A DNA stretch of 64,000 bases from Vogesella indigofera (GTDB lineage: Bacteria > Pseudomonadota > Gammaproteobacteria > Burkholderiales > Chromobacteriaceae), in contig NZ_RBID01000002.1 in the NCBI RefSeq assembly GCF_003633895.1, positions 1-64,000 of the forward strand, in the 5' to 3' direction. The position numbers and the translations under genes are program-made. This document shows positions 28,813 through 37,563 of this stretch, one piece after another (position 1 is the stretch's first letter; every line of letters begins with the position of its first letter). Under the pieces are notes generated by a model. That model saw nothing but the letters and a program-made list of their open reading frames with translations. It was not told the DNA's origin and did no database searches.

Positions 28813-30447
28813 TTACATGTTCGGGTAATTCGGCCCGCCGCCACCTTCCGGTGTCACCCAGTTGATGTTCTGGGTCGGGTCCTTGATGTCACAGGTCTTG
28901 CAGTGCACGCAGTTCTGCGCGTTGATCTGCAGCCGTGGCTCGCCCTCTTCGCGACCGACGATCTCGTACACCCCGGCCGGGCAGTAGCGCTGTTCCGGCG
29001 CGTCGTACTTTTCCAGGTTGATGCGGATCGGCACCGACGCGTCCTTCAGCTGCAGGTGCGGCGGCTGCTCTTCGCTGTGGTTGGTGTTGGAGATGAACAC
29101 CGACGACAGGCGGTCGAAGGTCAGCACCCCGTCCGGCTTCGGATAGCTGATCGGCGTGCACTCGTCCTTGGGCTTCAGGCACTCGTGGTCGGCGTGCTTG
29201 TGGCGCAGCGTCCACGGCGCCTTGCCGCGGAACAGATAGGTGTCGATCGCCGAGTAGATCATCGCCGGCCACAGCCCCCAGCGGAACGCCGGACGGATGT
29301 TGCGCACACTGTGCAGCTCGTCGTGCAGCCAGCTCTGCTTGAAGGCGGCGGTATAGCCGACCGCTTCCGCGCCCTGCGCCTCGGGGTTGGCCGCAAACAG
29401 CGCGAACACCGCTTCCGCCGCCAGCATGCCGGACTTCATCGCGGTGTGGGTACCCTTGATCTTCGGCACGTTGAGGAAGCCAGCGGTATCGCCGACCAGC
29501 ACGCCACCGGCGAAGGTCAGTTTCGGGATGCTCTGCAGGCCGCCCTCGGAAATCGCGCGCGCGCCGTAGGACAGGCGGCGGCCGCCTTCGAACACGCCCT
29601 TGATCGCCGGGTGGGTCTTGAAGCGCTGGAATTCCTCGTACGGCGACAGGTACGGGTTCTCGTAATCGAGGCCGACCACGAAGCCGACCACCACCTGGTT
29701 GTTTTCCAGATGGTAGAGGAAGGAGCCACCGTAGGTTTTCTGGTCCATCGGCCAGCCGGCGGTGTGGGTGATTTTGCCGGCTTCGTGCAGCTCCGGCTTC
29801 ACTTCCCACAATTCCTTGATGCCGATGCCGTAGGTTTGCGGATCGGCGCCGGTGCGCAGCTGGAAGCGCTCGAACAGGCCCTTGGTCAGCGAGCCGCGAC
29901 AGCCTTCGGCGAACACGGTCTGCTTCGCCCACAGCTCGATACCCGGTTCGCCCTCCTCGTCACCGTTCTTGCCGGTGCCGACGTTGCCGGTGGCCACGCC
30001 CTTGACCGAGCCGTCGGCGTGGTACAGCACTTCGGCGGCGGCAAAGCCGGGATAGATCTCCACGCCCAGCTCTTCCGCCTGCTGCCCCAGCCAGCGACAG
30101 AAGTTGCCGAGGCTGATGATGTAGTTGCCGTGATTGTTCATCTGCGGCGGGGTCGGCAGCTTGATCGACTCGGTTTCGGTCAGCAGCAGGAAGCTGTCCT
30201 GCTTGGCCGGGGTGTTGAGCGGTGCACCCTTTGCCTGCCAGTCCGGGATCAGCTCGTTCAGCGTGCGTGGTTCCAGCACTGCGCCGGACAGGATGTGTGC
30301 GCCGATTTCGGAGCCCTTTTCCAGCAGGCAGACACTGAGTTCCTGACCTTTTTCGGCAGCCAGCTGCTTGAGACGGATGGCGGCAGACAGGCCGGAAGGC
30401 CCGCCGCCGACTACCACCACGTCGTATTCCATGTATTCGCGTTCCAC
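28813..30447 (-). CDS. Electron transfer flavoprotein-ubiquinone oxidoreductase
   Basis: Passes electrons from acyl-CoA dehydrogenases, through ETF, to ubiquinone at the inner membrane. 544 residues: FAD-binding [17 protein letters not shown] at the N-terminus, second nucleotide region [17 protein letters not shown], and C-terminal 4Fe-4S motif [16 protein letters not shown] with a further upstream Cys. Start is GTG at 30447, five bases after AAAGGAG; ATG at 30432 is an alternative. Last gene of the glutaryl-CoA group, matching its role as electron acceptor of glutaryl-CoA dehydrogenase. Confidence 0.96.
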   Translation of the reverse strand: MEREYMEYDVVVVGGGPSGLSAAIRLKQLAAEKGQELSVCLLEKGSEIGAHILSGAVLEPRTLNELIPDWQAKGAPLNTPAKQDSFLLLTETESIKLPTPPQMNNHGNYIISLGNFCRWLGQQAEELGVEIYPGFAAAEVLYHADGSVKGVATGNVGTGKNGDEEGEPGIELWAKQTVFAEGCRGSLTKGLFERFQLRTGADPQTYGIGIKELWEVKPELHEAGKITHTAGWPMDQKTYGGSFLYHLENNQVVVGFVVGLDYENPYLSPYEEFQRFKTHPAIKGVFEGGRRLSYGARAISEGGLQSIPKLTFAGGVLVGDTAGFLNVPKIKGTHTAMKSGMLAAEAVFALFAANPEAQGAEAVGYTAAFKQSWLHDELHSVRNIRPAFRWGLWPAMIYSAIDTYLFRGKAPWTLRHKHADHECLKPKDECTPISYPKPDGVLTFDRLSSVFISNTNHSEEQPPHLQLKDASVPIRINLEKYDAPEQRYCPAGVYEIVGREEGEPRLQINAQNCVHCKTCDIKDPTQNINWVTPEGGGGPNYPNM

Positions 30448-30528
30448 CGCTTCTCCTTTGCGCTGGCAGGGGACAATAAGCGCAATGATGCCAATGAAAG
30501 TGGCTGCGCGTCAAAATCAAACAAGCGT

Positions 30529-31722
30529 TTAAACGGTTCCGGCGGCGCGCAGTTGTGCAATTGCCACCGCGTCGTAGCCCAGATGCTGCAGCAGCGCGTC
30601 GGTGTGTTCGCCCAGCGCCGGTGGCGGCGTCAGGTACTGCGGCGGGGTGGCCGACATCTTGATCGGGCAGGCCACCTGGGGCACGTTCTGCCCTTTACTG
30701 TCGGTCATCTGCAACGCCATGTCGCGATGACGGATCTGCGGGTCGGCAAATGCCTCGGCGACGGTATTGATCGGGCCGCACGGCACGCCGGCGGCATCGA
30801 GCAGTTTCAGCCATTCGTCGCGACCGCGCGCCATGAAGGCCTCGGCCAGCAGCGGCACCAGCGTGGCACGGTGCTGCACCCGCTTCGGGTTGCTGGCAAA
30901 GCGCGCATCGTCGGCCAGTTGCGGCAGTTGCAGTACCTCGCACACCGCGCGGAACTGCTTGTCGTTGCCGCAGGCGAGGATGAAATGGCCGTCGCCGCCG
31001 GTCTTGAAGACCTGGTAGGGCACGATATTGGGATGGGCATTGCCCAGCCGCGGTGGCACTTCGCCGCCGACCAGCCAGTTCATGTTGACGTTGGACAGCA
31101 TCGCCAGCGCGCAGTCGAACAGCGCCATGTCGATGTACTGGCCGACGCCGGTGTGGTGGCGCGACAGCAGTGCCGCCTGTACCGCATTGGCGGCGTACAG
31201 GCCGGTGAACAGGTCGGTGACCGCGACGCCGACCTTGTGCGGCTCGCCGTCGGCGGGGCCGGTGATGCTCATCAGCCCGGACATGCCCTGCACGATGTAG
31301 TCGTAACCGGGCAGCTCGGCGTAGGGGCCATCCTGGCCAAAGCCGGTGATCGAGCAGTACACCAGCCGCGGGTTCAGCTGTTGCAGGCTGTCGTAGTCGA
31401 GACCGTACTTCTTCAGGCCGCCGACCTTGTAGTTTTCCAGCAGCACGTCGCATTCGGCTGCCAGCTGGCGCACGATCTGCTGCCCGGCCGGCTGGGTGAT
31501 GTCGACGGTGAGCGACTGCTTGCCGCGGTTGGCGGCGAGATAATAGGCGGCGGTACCGTCCGGCAGGCTGGGCGGCGACCAGTGGCGGGTATCGTCGCCG
31601 CTGCCGGGACGCTCCACCTTGATCACTTTCGCGCCGAGATCGGCCAGCAGCTGCCCAGTCCACGGCCCGGCGAGGACACGACTCAGATCCAGAACCTTGA
31701 TACCCGACAATGCGCCAGCCAT
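30529..31722 (-). CDS. CaiB/BaiF (family III) CoA-transferase, probably glutarate CoA-transferase
   Basis: 397 residues with the family III opening LSGIKVLDLSRVLAGPWTGQLLADLG, VIKVERPGSGDDTR, and VDLLENYK-like segment (DVLLENYKVGGLKKYGLDY). Predicted to move CoA onto a dicarboxylate such as glutarate from succinyl-CoA; the substrate is inferred from its neighbours glutaryl-CoA dehydrogenase and ETF-QO (compare gcdG in Pseudomonas). Start at 31722 has AAGGAG upstream. A terminator separates it from gcdH, so it may have its own promoter. Confidence 0.88.
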   Translation of the reverse strand: MAGALSGIKVLDLSRVLAGPWTGQLLADLGAKVIKVERPGSGDDTRHWSPPSLPDGTAAYYLAANRGKQSLTVDITQPAGQQIVRQLAAECDVLLENYKVGGLKKYGLDYDSLQQLNPRLVYCSITGFGQDGPYAELPGYDYIVQGMSGLMSITGPADGEPHKVGVAVTDLFTGLYAANAVQAALLSRHHTGVGQYIDMALFDCALAMLSNVNMNWLVGGEVPPRLGNAHPNIVPYQVFKTGGDGHFILACGNDKQFRAVCEVLQLPQLADDARFASNPKRVQHRATLVPLLAEAFMARGRDEWLKLLDAAGVPCGPINTVAEAFADPQIRHRDMALQMTDSKGQNVPQVACPIKMSATPPQYLTPPPALGEHTDALLQHLGYDAVAIAQLRAAGTV

Positions 31723-31735
31723 GATGCTTCTCCTT

Positions 31736-31751
31736 TGCGGCCAACCTTGGC
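31736..31751 (+). repeat. Motif copy with partial inverted extension between gcdH and the CoA-transferase
   Basis: TTGCGGCCAACCTTGG followed by CCGCGA, so that GCGGCCAA and TTGGCCGC form an 8-base inverted repeat around CC. A degenerate inverted pair in a tandem gene junction. Confidence 0.7.
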
Positions 31752-31754
31752 CGC

Positions 31755-31782
31755 GAAAAAAATGGCTCGGTTGCACCGAGCC
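31755..31782 (-). terminator. Intrinsic terminator after gcdH
   Basis: On the minus strand GGCTCGGT and ACCGAGCC enclose three bases (arms 31775-31782 and 31764-31771), followed by A and then seven T. The stretch 31783-31885 holds nothing else that I recognise. Confidence 0.85.
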
Positions 31783-31885
31783 CTAAGGACAGACAGGAAC
31801 CAACTCGCGCCGCTGGTGGAGGCCGGCGGCGGTACATCACACTCCAGGCGCACGGGACACCCTTGCCCGGTGCACCCGCAAGCGA

Positions 31886-33073
31886 TCAGGCAAACGCCTG
31901 AATACCGGTCTGGGCGCGGCCCAGAATCAGGGCGTGCACGTCGTGCGTGCCCTCGTAGGTGTTGACGGCTTCCAGGTTCATCACGTGACGGATGATGTGG
32001 AATTCGTCGGAAATGCCGTTACCGCCGTGCATGTCGCGGGCAACGCGGGCGATGTCCAGCGCCTTGCCGCAGTTGTTGCGCTTGATCAGGCTGATCATTT
32101 CCGGCGCGGCACGGCCTTCGTCCATCAGGCGGCCGACACGCAGCGCGGCCTGCAGCGCCAGGCTGATTTCGGTCTGCATATTGGCCAGCTTCAACTGCAC
32201 CAGCTGGGTGGCCGCCAGCGGACGGCCGAACTGCTTGCGGTCCAGCGTGTACTGGCGGGCACCGTGCCAGCAGAACTCGGCGGCGCCCATCGCGCCCCAG
32301 GCGATGCCGTAGCGCGCCTTGTTCAGGCAGCCGAACGGGCCTTTCAGGCCTTTCACGTGCGGCAGCAGCGCGTCTTCGCCCACTGCCACGTTGTCCATCA
32401 CGATCTCGCCGGTGATGGACGCGCGCAGCGAGAACTTGCCCTCGATCTTCGGCGCCGACAGGCCTTTCATGCCTTTTTCCAGCACGAAGCCGCGGATCTC
32501 GCCGTCGTCGTCCTTGGCCCACACGATGAACACATCGGCGATCGGGCTGTTGGTGATCCACATCTTGCTGCCGTTGAGCACGTAGCCGCCGTCCACCTTG
32601 CGGGCGCGGGTCTTCATGCCGGCCGGGTCGGAGCCGGCATCCGGCTCGGTCAGGCCGAAGCAGCCGACCCATTCGCCGGTCGCCAGTTTCGGCAGGTACT
32701 TGTCTTTTTGCGCGTCGGTGCCGTAGGCCCAGATCGGGTGCATCACCAGGCTGGACTGGACCGACATCGCCGAGCGGTAGCCGGAGTCCACGCGTTCCAC
32801 TTCACGCGCCACCAGGCCGTAGGCCACGTGCGACAGGCCGGCACAGCCGTGGGTGTCGATGGTGCAGCCGAGCAGGCCCAGCTCGCCCATCTCGCTCATG
32901 ATCTCGCGGTCGAAGCGCTCTTCGCGGTTGGCCGTCAGCACCCGCGGTAGCAGGCGCTCCTGGCAGTAGGCGTAGGCGCTGTCGCGCACCATGCGTTCTT
33001 CGTCAGTCAGCTGATCGTTCAGTAACAGTGCGTCATCCCACTGAAAAGGGGCGCGATTGGATGCTGCAGCCAT
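31886..33073 (-). CDS. gcdH: Glutaryl-CoA dehydrogenase
   Basis: Oxidatively decarboxylates glutaryl-CoA to crotonyl-CoA in lysine/tryptophan/glutarate breakdown. 395 residues: acyl-CoA dehydrogenase signature [20 protein letters not shown], substrate-binding [12 protein letters not shown] and the catalytic Glu in [12 protein letters not shown], the glutaryl-CoA dehydrogenase form of the motif. Start at 33073 follows AAGGAG. Faces the IclR gene across an operator palindrome that overlaps its leader. FAD passes electrons to ETF and then to the ETF-QO encoded downstream. Confidence 0.96.
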   Translation of the reverse strand: MAAASNRAPFQWDDALLLNDQLTDEERMVRDSAYAYCQERLLPRVLTANREERFDREIMSEMGELGLLGCTIDTHGCAGLSHVAYGLVAREVERVDSGYRSAMSVQSSLVMHPIWAYGTDAQKDKYLPKLATGEWVGCFGLTEPDAGSDPAGMKTRARKVDGGYVLNGSKMWITNSPIADVFIVWAKDDDGEIRGFVLEKGMKGLSAPKIEGKFSLRASITGEIVMDNVAVGEDALLPHVKGLKGPFGCLNKARYGIAWGAMGAAEFCWHGARQYTLDRKQFGRPLAATQLVQLKLANMQTEISLALQAALRVGRLMDEGRAAPEMISLIKRNNCGKALDIARVARDMHGGNGISDEFHIIRHVMNLEAVNTYEGTHDVHALILGRAQTGIQAFA

Positions 33074-33089
33074 GTGGACTCTCCTTAAG

Positions 33090-33110
33090 TAATTCCGCAT
33101 TGCGGAATTA
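33090..33110. promoter_or_regulatory. IclR-type operator palindrome upstream of gcdH
   Basis: TAATTCCGCA (33090-33099), one base, then TGCGGAATTA (33101-33110): a perfect 10-1-10 inverted repeat 17 bases upstream of the gcdH start codon. The form TTCCGCANTGCGGAA is typical of IclR-family sites. It is the likely target of the divergent regulator. Confidence 0.8.
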
Positions 33111-33226
33111 CGTTCTACAATGCAAAATAGACTAACAACTCGGCCAGACGCTGTAAAGTTTTTTCTTGGTCGATATAAGGCGGTGCACTATTCTTGCCAC
33201 TCATCCAGAAAGAGAGCCGATTGCCG

Positions 33227-34006
33227 ATGTCGTCAAACCCTGTTGCAGACGAGGAAAAAGACCGCCTGTTCGTCGGAGCGCTGGCCCGTGGCCTGCGCGT
33301 GCTGGCGGCGTTCCAGCCCGGCGAGGGCGCGCTGTCCAACCAGGTACTGGCGCAACGGACCGATCTGCCTAAATCCACCGTGTCGCGGCTGACCTACACC
33401 CTGACCAAGCTCGGCTATCTGTCCCAGGATCACGACACCGGTTACTACCGGCTGGGGCTGGCGGTGCTGGCGCTGGGCTCCACCGTGCTCGGCAGCTACG
33501 ACATCCGCCGCGTCGCCTCGCCGCTGATGCGCGACTTTGCGATGCAGCACACCATCTCGGTCAGCCTCGGCATGCGCGACGGCACCGACATCGTCTATCT
33601 GGAAACCTGCCGCAGCCAGGCGCGGGTGTCGGTGCAGCTCACCGTCGGCTCGCGCGTGCCGCTGGCCAGCACCGCCATCGGCCGCGCCTGTTACGCCATC
33701 CTGTCGCCGGCGGAGCGCGCCGCGCTGGCGCCGGAGCTGGCGCAGCGCTACAGCGGCGACTGGCCGGCCGTCGCGGCGCGGCTGCAGGCCAGCGGCGAGC
33801 ACTACGCGCAATACGGCTACAGCGAATCGTTCGGCGAGTTCGAGCGCGACGTGATGGCGGTCGGCGTCGCGCTGCCGTCACCGGTACCGGGCATGCCGGT
33901 GGTGTGCCTCAATGCCAGCGGCCCGGCCTTCGCCTTCAACGCCGACACCATGCGCCGCCAGATCGCGCCGGCGCTGATGCAGCTGGCGCGCCAGATCGTG
34001 CCCTGA
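33227..34006 (+). CDS. IclR family transcriptional regulator
   Basis: 259 residues: N-terminal winged helix (NQVLAQRTDLPKSTVSRLTYTLTKLGYL) and C-terminal effector-binding domain (RVPLASTAIGRACYAILSP). Divergent to gcdH with a matching operator between them, so it most likely controls glutarate/glutaryl-CoA catabolism, with an intermediate of that path as ligand (inference). ATG at 33227 chosen; the frame is open back to a TTG at 33194. Ends before a motif-based terminator. Confidence 0.92.
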   Translation: MSSNPVADEEKDRLFVGALARGLRVLAAFQPGEGALSNQVLAQRTDLPKSTVSRLTYTLTKLGYLSQDHDTGYYRLGLAVLALGSTVLGSYDIRRVASPLMRDFAMQHTISVSLGMRDGTDIVYLETCRSQARVSVQLTVGSRVPLASTAIGRACYAILSPAERAALAPELAQRYSGDWPAVAARLQASGEHYAQYGYSESFGEFERDVMAVGVALPSPVPGMPVVCLNASGPAFAFNADTMRRQIAPALMQLARQIVP

Positions 34007-34028
34007 GCCGGCAACCGTCCCGACAAAC

Positions 34029-34067
34029 ACAAAAGGTTGGCCGCAACGTATGCGGCCAACCTTTTGT
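34029..34067. terminator. Bidirectional terminator made of an inverted motif pair
   Basis: Arms 34029-34045 (ACAAAAGGTTGGCCGCA) and 34051-34067 form a 17-base-pair stem with a 5-base loop; T-rich sequence lies on both exits. Convergent junction between the IclR and CBS genes. Confidence 0.9.
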
Positions 34068-34110
34068 GGTTTTTGCAGCCCCGGCTGCAGCGCGGCTGGC
34101 ACCGCCTGTA

Positions 34111-34542
34111 TCAGGTACGGATGTACTTCACCAGCTGCTCGATCACGAACTGCTGCTCGGCGATGGTGGCGTGCACCAGGTCGCCGATCGACAGCAGGCC
34201 GATCACGCGATTGTCCTCCATCACCGGCAGGTGGCGGATACGGCGCTCGGTCATCAGTGCCATGCACTCGCCGATGCTCTGCTCCGGACTCACGAAGATC
34301 ACCTTGCTGGTCATGATGTCGCGCACCTTGGTGCCGGCCGAGGTGCGCCCCAGCAGCACGATGCGCCGCGCATAGTCGCGCTCGGAGAAAATGCCGACCA
34401 CGTCGCCCATCTCCATCACCAGGATGGCACCGACGTCGCGTTCCGCCATCACCTGCAGCGCCTGGAACACCGTCATTTCCGGCCCGACGCTGATCAGCTC
34501 CTTGATTGCCTTGTTTTCCAGCAGTTGTCGCACTGTTTGCAT
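34111..34542 (-). CDS. CBS-domain pair protein
   Basis: 143 residues made of two CBS motifs (about 8-60 and 75-130; MTVFQALQVMAERDVGAILV, ERRIRHLPVMEDNRVIGLLSIGDL). Such proteins bind adenine nucleotides and act as energy sensors; the partner is unknown. Start at 34542 follows AGGGGGAGGG. It is separated from argB upstream by the argB terminator, so likely transcribed alone. Confidence 0.92.
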   Translation of the reverse strand: MQTVRQLLENKAIKELISVGPEMTVFQALQVMAERDVGAILVMEMGDVVGIFSERDYARRIVLLGRTSAGTKVRDIMTSKVIFVSPEQSIGECMALMTERRIRHLPVMEDNRVIGLLSIGDLVHATIAEQQFVIEQLVKYIRT

Positions 34543-34625
34543 GCCGCCCTCCCCCTTGATGACCGCCCGGCATATGCCGGAGTAGAACCGTATTGCGTTC
34601 AATATAGACAGCCGCCAGCCAGGAC

Positions 34626-34655
34626 CAAAAGAAAAAGGCCGCAACAGCGGCCTTT
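34626..34655 (-). terminator. Intrinsic terminator after argB
   Basis: On the minus strand AAAGGCCGC pairs with GCGGCCTTT around four bases (arms 34647-34655 and 34634-34642), then a T-rich run. Confidence 0.85.
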
Positions 34656-34675
34656 GGCAGGGAACAGGCGCGGAA

Positions 34676-35572
<897 letters not shown>

Positions 35573-35706
35573 TCAGAAACAGCTATTGCTGCGCCGCATT
35601 CTACCCAAGCACGGCCGATTCGGCTGGCGTTTGTGCACATCCGGCCGCGATTAAGCGGCTGTTGGCAACGCTGCAACAGGCCGCCATCGCCAATACGCCA
35701 TTTGCA

Positions 35707-35724
35707 AATAAATTTCGATTTATT
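35707..35724. promoter_or_regulatory. Candidate TetR-type operator
   Basis: AATAAAT and ATTTATT separated by four bases (TTCG), in an AT-rich patch 20 bases upstream of the predicted tetR -35. A possible site for autoregulation by the adjacent TetR protein; short, so not certain. Confidence 0.4.
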
Positions 35725-35743
35725 AATTGCCGATACCGAGCTC

Positions 35744-35772
35744 TTGCACTAAAGTCCGGCCATCAGATTAAT
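35744..35772 (+). promoter_or_regulatory. Predicted promoter of the tetR-RND operon
   Basis: TTGCAC (35744-35749), 17 bases and ATTAAT (35767-35772). A start near 35779 would exclude the ATG at 35771 and supports translation from 35798. Confidence 0.45.
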
Positions 35773-35797
35773 GAACAAGTATTCAGAGAACACCGCC

Positions 35798-36463
35798 ATG
35801 AGCAAACCATCCTGCTGTCCGATCACCCGCTGGCACCGCCGCAAGGAAGTCCGCCCGGCGGAGATCCTGGATGCGGCACTGGCGCTGTTTGTCGAGCGCG
35901 GCTTCAAGTCCACCAAGATGGAAGACATCGCCAAGGCCGCCGGCGTCACCAAGGGCACGCCCTATTTGTACTTCGAGAACAAGGAAGACATCTTCAAGGC
36001 GGTGCTGCGCGAGAACCTGGTGACGCGGCTGGCCAGCTTTGCCGAGCTGGAGCAGCAATTCGACGGCAGCAGCGCCGAGCTGCTGCGGCTGATGATGCGG
36101 CGCTGGTGGATGGAAGTCGGCGAATCGCCGCTGGCCGGCATCTGCAAGCTGATGTTCGCCGAGGCCACCAACTTCCCGGAGCTGGCGCGCTTCTACCACC
36201 ACGAGGTGATCGAGCCCAGCCACAACATGCTGCTGCGCATCCTGCAGCGCGGCGTCGCCCGCGGCGAATTCCGCGACATCAACCCACACGCGGTGGTCGA
36301 CACCCTGGTGGCGCCGATGATGCTGACCATGACCTGGCGCTGCTCCTTCGGCAAGGTGATCACCGACAGCCAGCACCGTTCCATGCCGCCACTGCAGTAT
36401 CTGGAACTGTCGCTGGACCTGATGCTTAACGGCCTGATGTCCGGCCGTCAGCCACAACAATAA
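35798..36463 (+). CDS. TetR family transcriptional regulator
   Basis: 221 residues: N-terminal helix-turn-helix (KMEDIAKAAGVTKGTPYLYFENKEDIF) and a C-terminal ligand domain. It lies 20 bases ahead of the efflux membrane-fusion gene in the same direction, so it most likely represses the pump operon and responds to its substrate. ATG at 35771 is an alternative start, disfavoured by the predicted promoter. Confidence 0.92.
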   Translation: MSKPSCCPITRWHRRKEVRPAEILDAALALFVERGFKSTKMEDIAKAAGVTKGTPYLYFENKEDIFKAVLRENLVTRLASFAELEQQFDGSSAELLRLMMRRWWMEVGESPLAGICKLMFAEATNFPELARFYHHEVIEPSHNMLLRILQRGVARGEFRDINPHAVVDTLVAPMMLTMTWRCSFGKVITDSQHRSMPPLQYLELSLDLMLNGLMSGRQPQQ

Positions 36464-36483
36464 AACGCAACGAGGAAATCACG

Positions 36484-37554
36484 ATGGCACCGCACTACCA
36501 CCGGCTGGCCCTGGCCAGCGCACTGCTGCTGACCCTGTCCGCCTGCCAGGACGAGGTCAAACCGGTCGAGGAGATCCGCCCGGTCCGCTACACCACCGCC
36601 AGCAGCAGCGACGCTGCCAGCAGCCAGCAATTCAGCGGCGAAGTCCGTGCCCGCCAGGAAAGCCGCCTCGCCTTCCGCGTCGCCGGCAAGGTGGTGGCAA
36701 AGCGCGTCAACAGCGGCGAGCGCGTGCGGCGCGGCCAGGTGCTGGCGGTACTGGATGCCAGCGATTACCAGCTCGACAGTCAGGCCAAGGCGGCACAGCT
36801 GGCGGCGGCACAGGCCAATCTGCAGCAGCAGCAGGCCGACCTGCAGCGCTTCCGCGAGTTGCTGGGCCAGTCCTTCATCAGCCAGTCGCAGGTCGACCGC
36901 CAGCAGGCGGCGGTCAGCAGCGCGCGCGCCAGCCTGCAGCAGGCGCAGGCGGCACTGGCCGCCAGCCGCAACCAGGGCAGCTACACCTCGCTGCTGGCCG
37001 ACAGTGACGGCGTGGTCAGCGAGATCAGCGCCGAGCCGGGCATGGTGGTCGCCGCCGGCCAGGTGGTCGCCCGCCTCGCCGCCGACGGTGCACGCGAGGT
37101 GCTGTTCCAGGTGCCGGAAAACGCGCTGGAACGGGTGCGTCGCGCCAGCGGCTTCAAGGTGGCGCTGTGGGCCGACGGTCGCGAGCTGGATGCCAGCCTG
37201 CGCGAGCTGGCCGCCGACGCCGACCCGGCCACCCGCACCTACGCCGCGCGGCTGCAGCTGGCGGCCAGCGACGACAGCGTGCGGCTGGGCATGACCGCGC
37301 GCATCAGCGCGCTGGCCGCCGGCGGCCAACGCGCCATCCGCCTGCCGCACAGCGCCATTCTCGACGAGAACGGCAAGCACTACGTGTGGCTGATCGACGG
37401 CAGCAACAAGGTTGGCCGCAAGGCGGTGCAGGTCGCCCGCCTCGACAGCCAGGGCGTGACACTGCAGTCCGGCCTTGCCGGCGGCGAGAAAGTGGTCACC
37501 GCCGGTGTCCACCTGCTGCGCGACGGCCAGCGCGTCAGCCTGCTGCAGCAATAA
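36484..37554 (+). CDS. RND efflux periplasmic adaptor (membrane fusion) lipoprotein
   Basis: 356 residues: signal peptide with lipobox LSAC (Cys21), a biotinyl-lipoyl-like half motif (ESRLAFRVAGKVVAKRVNSG), a helical hairpin rich in Gln/Ala (about 95-165) and beta-barrel. It links the inner-membrane pump to the TolC-type channel encoded downstream. Good GAGGAA ribosome-binding site. A copy of AAGGTTGGCCGCAA at 37408 encodes the residues KVGRK. Confidence 0.94.
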   Translation: MAPHYHRLALASALLLTLSACQDEVKPVEEIRPVRYTTASSSDAASSQQFSGEVRARQESRLAFRVAGKVVAKRVNSGERVRRGQVLAVLDASDYQLDSQAKAAQLAAAQANLQQQQADLQRFRELLGQSFISQSQVDRQQAAVSSARASLQQAQAALAASRNQGSYTSLLADSDGVVSEISAEPGMVVAAGQVVARLAADGAREVLFQVPENALERVRRASGFKVALWADGRELDASLRELAADADPATRTYAARLQLAASDDSVRLGMTARISALAAGGQRAIRLPHSAILDENGKHYVWLIDGSNKVGRKAVQVARLDSQGVTLQSGLAGGEKVVTAGVHLLRDGQRVSLLQQ

Positions 37555-37563
37555 GGGACGGCG

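Noticed and set aside
28035-28844. Long minus-strand frame through yciH into the leader region
   Set aside because: Most of it is antisense to yciH; only the last 28 codons show features of their own and are reported as a leader peptide.
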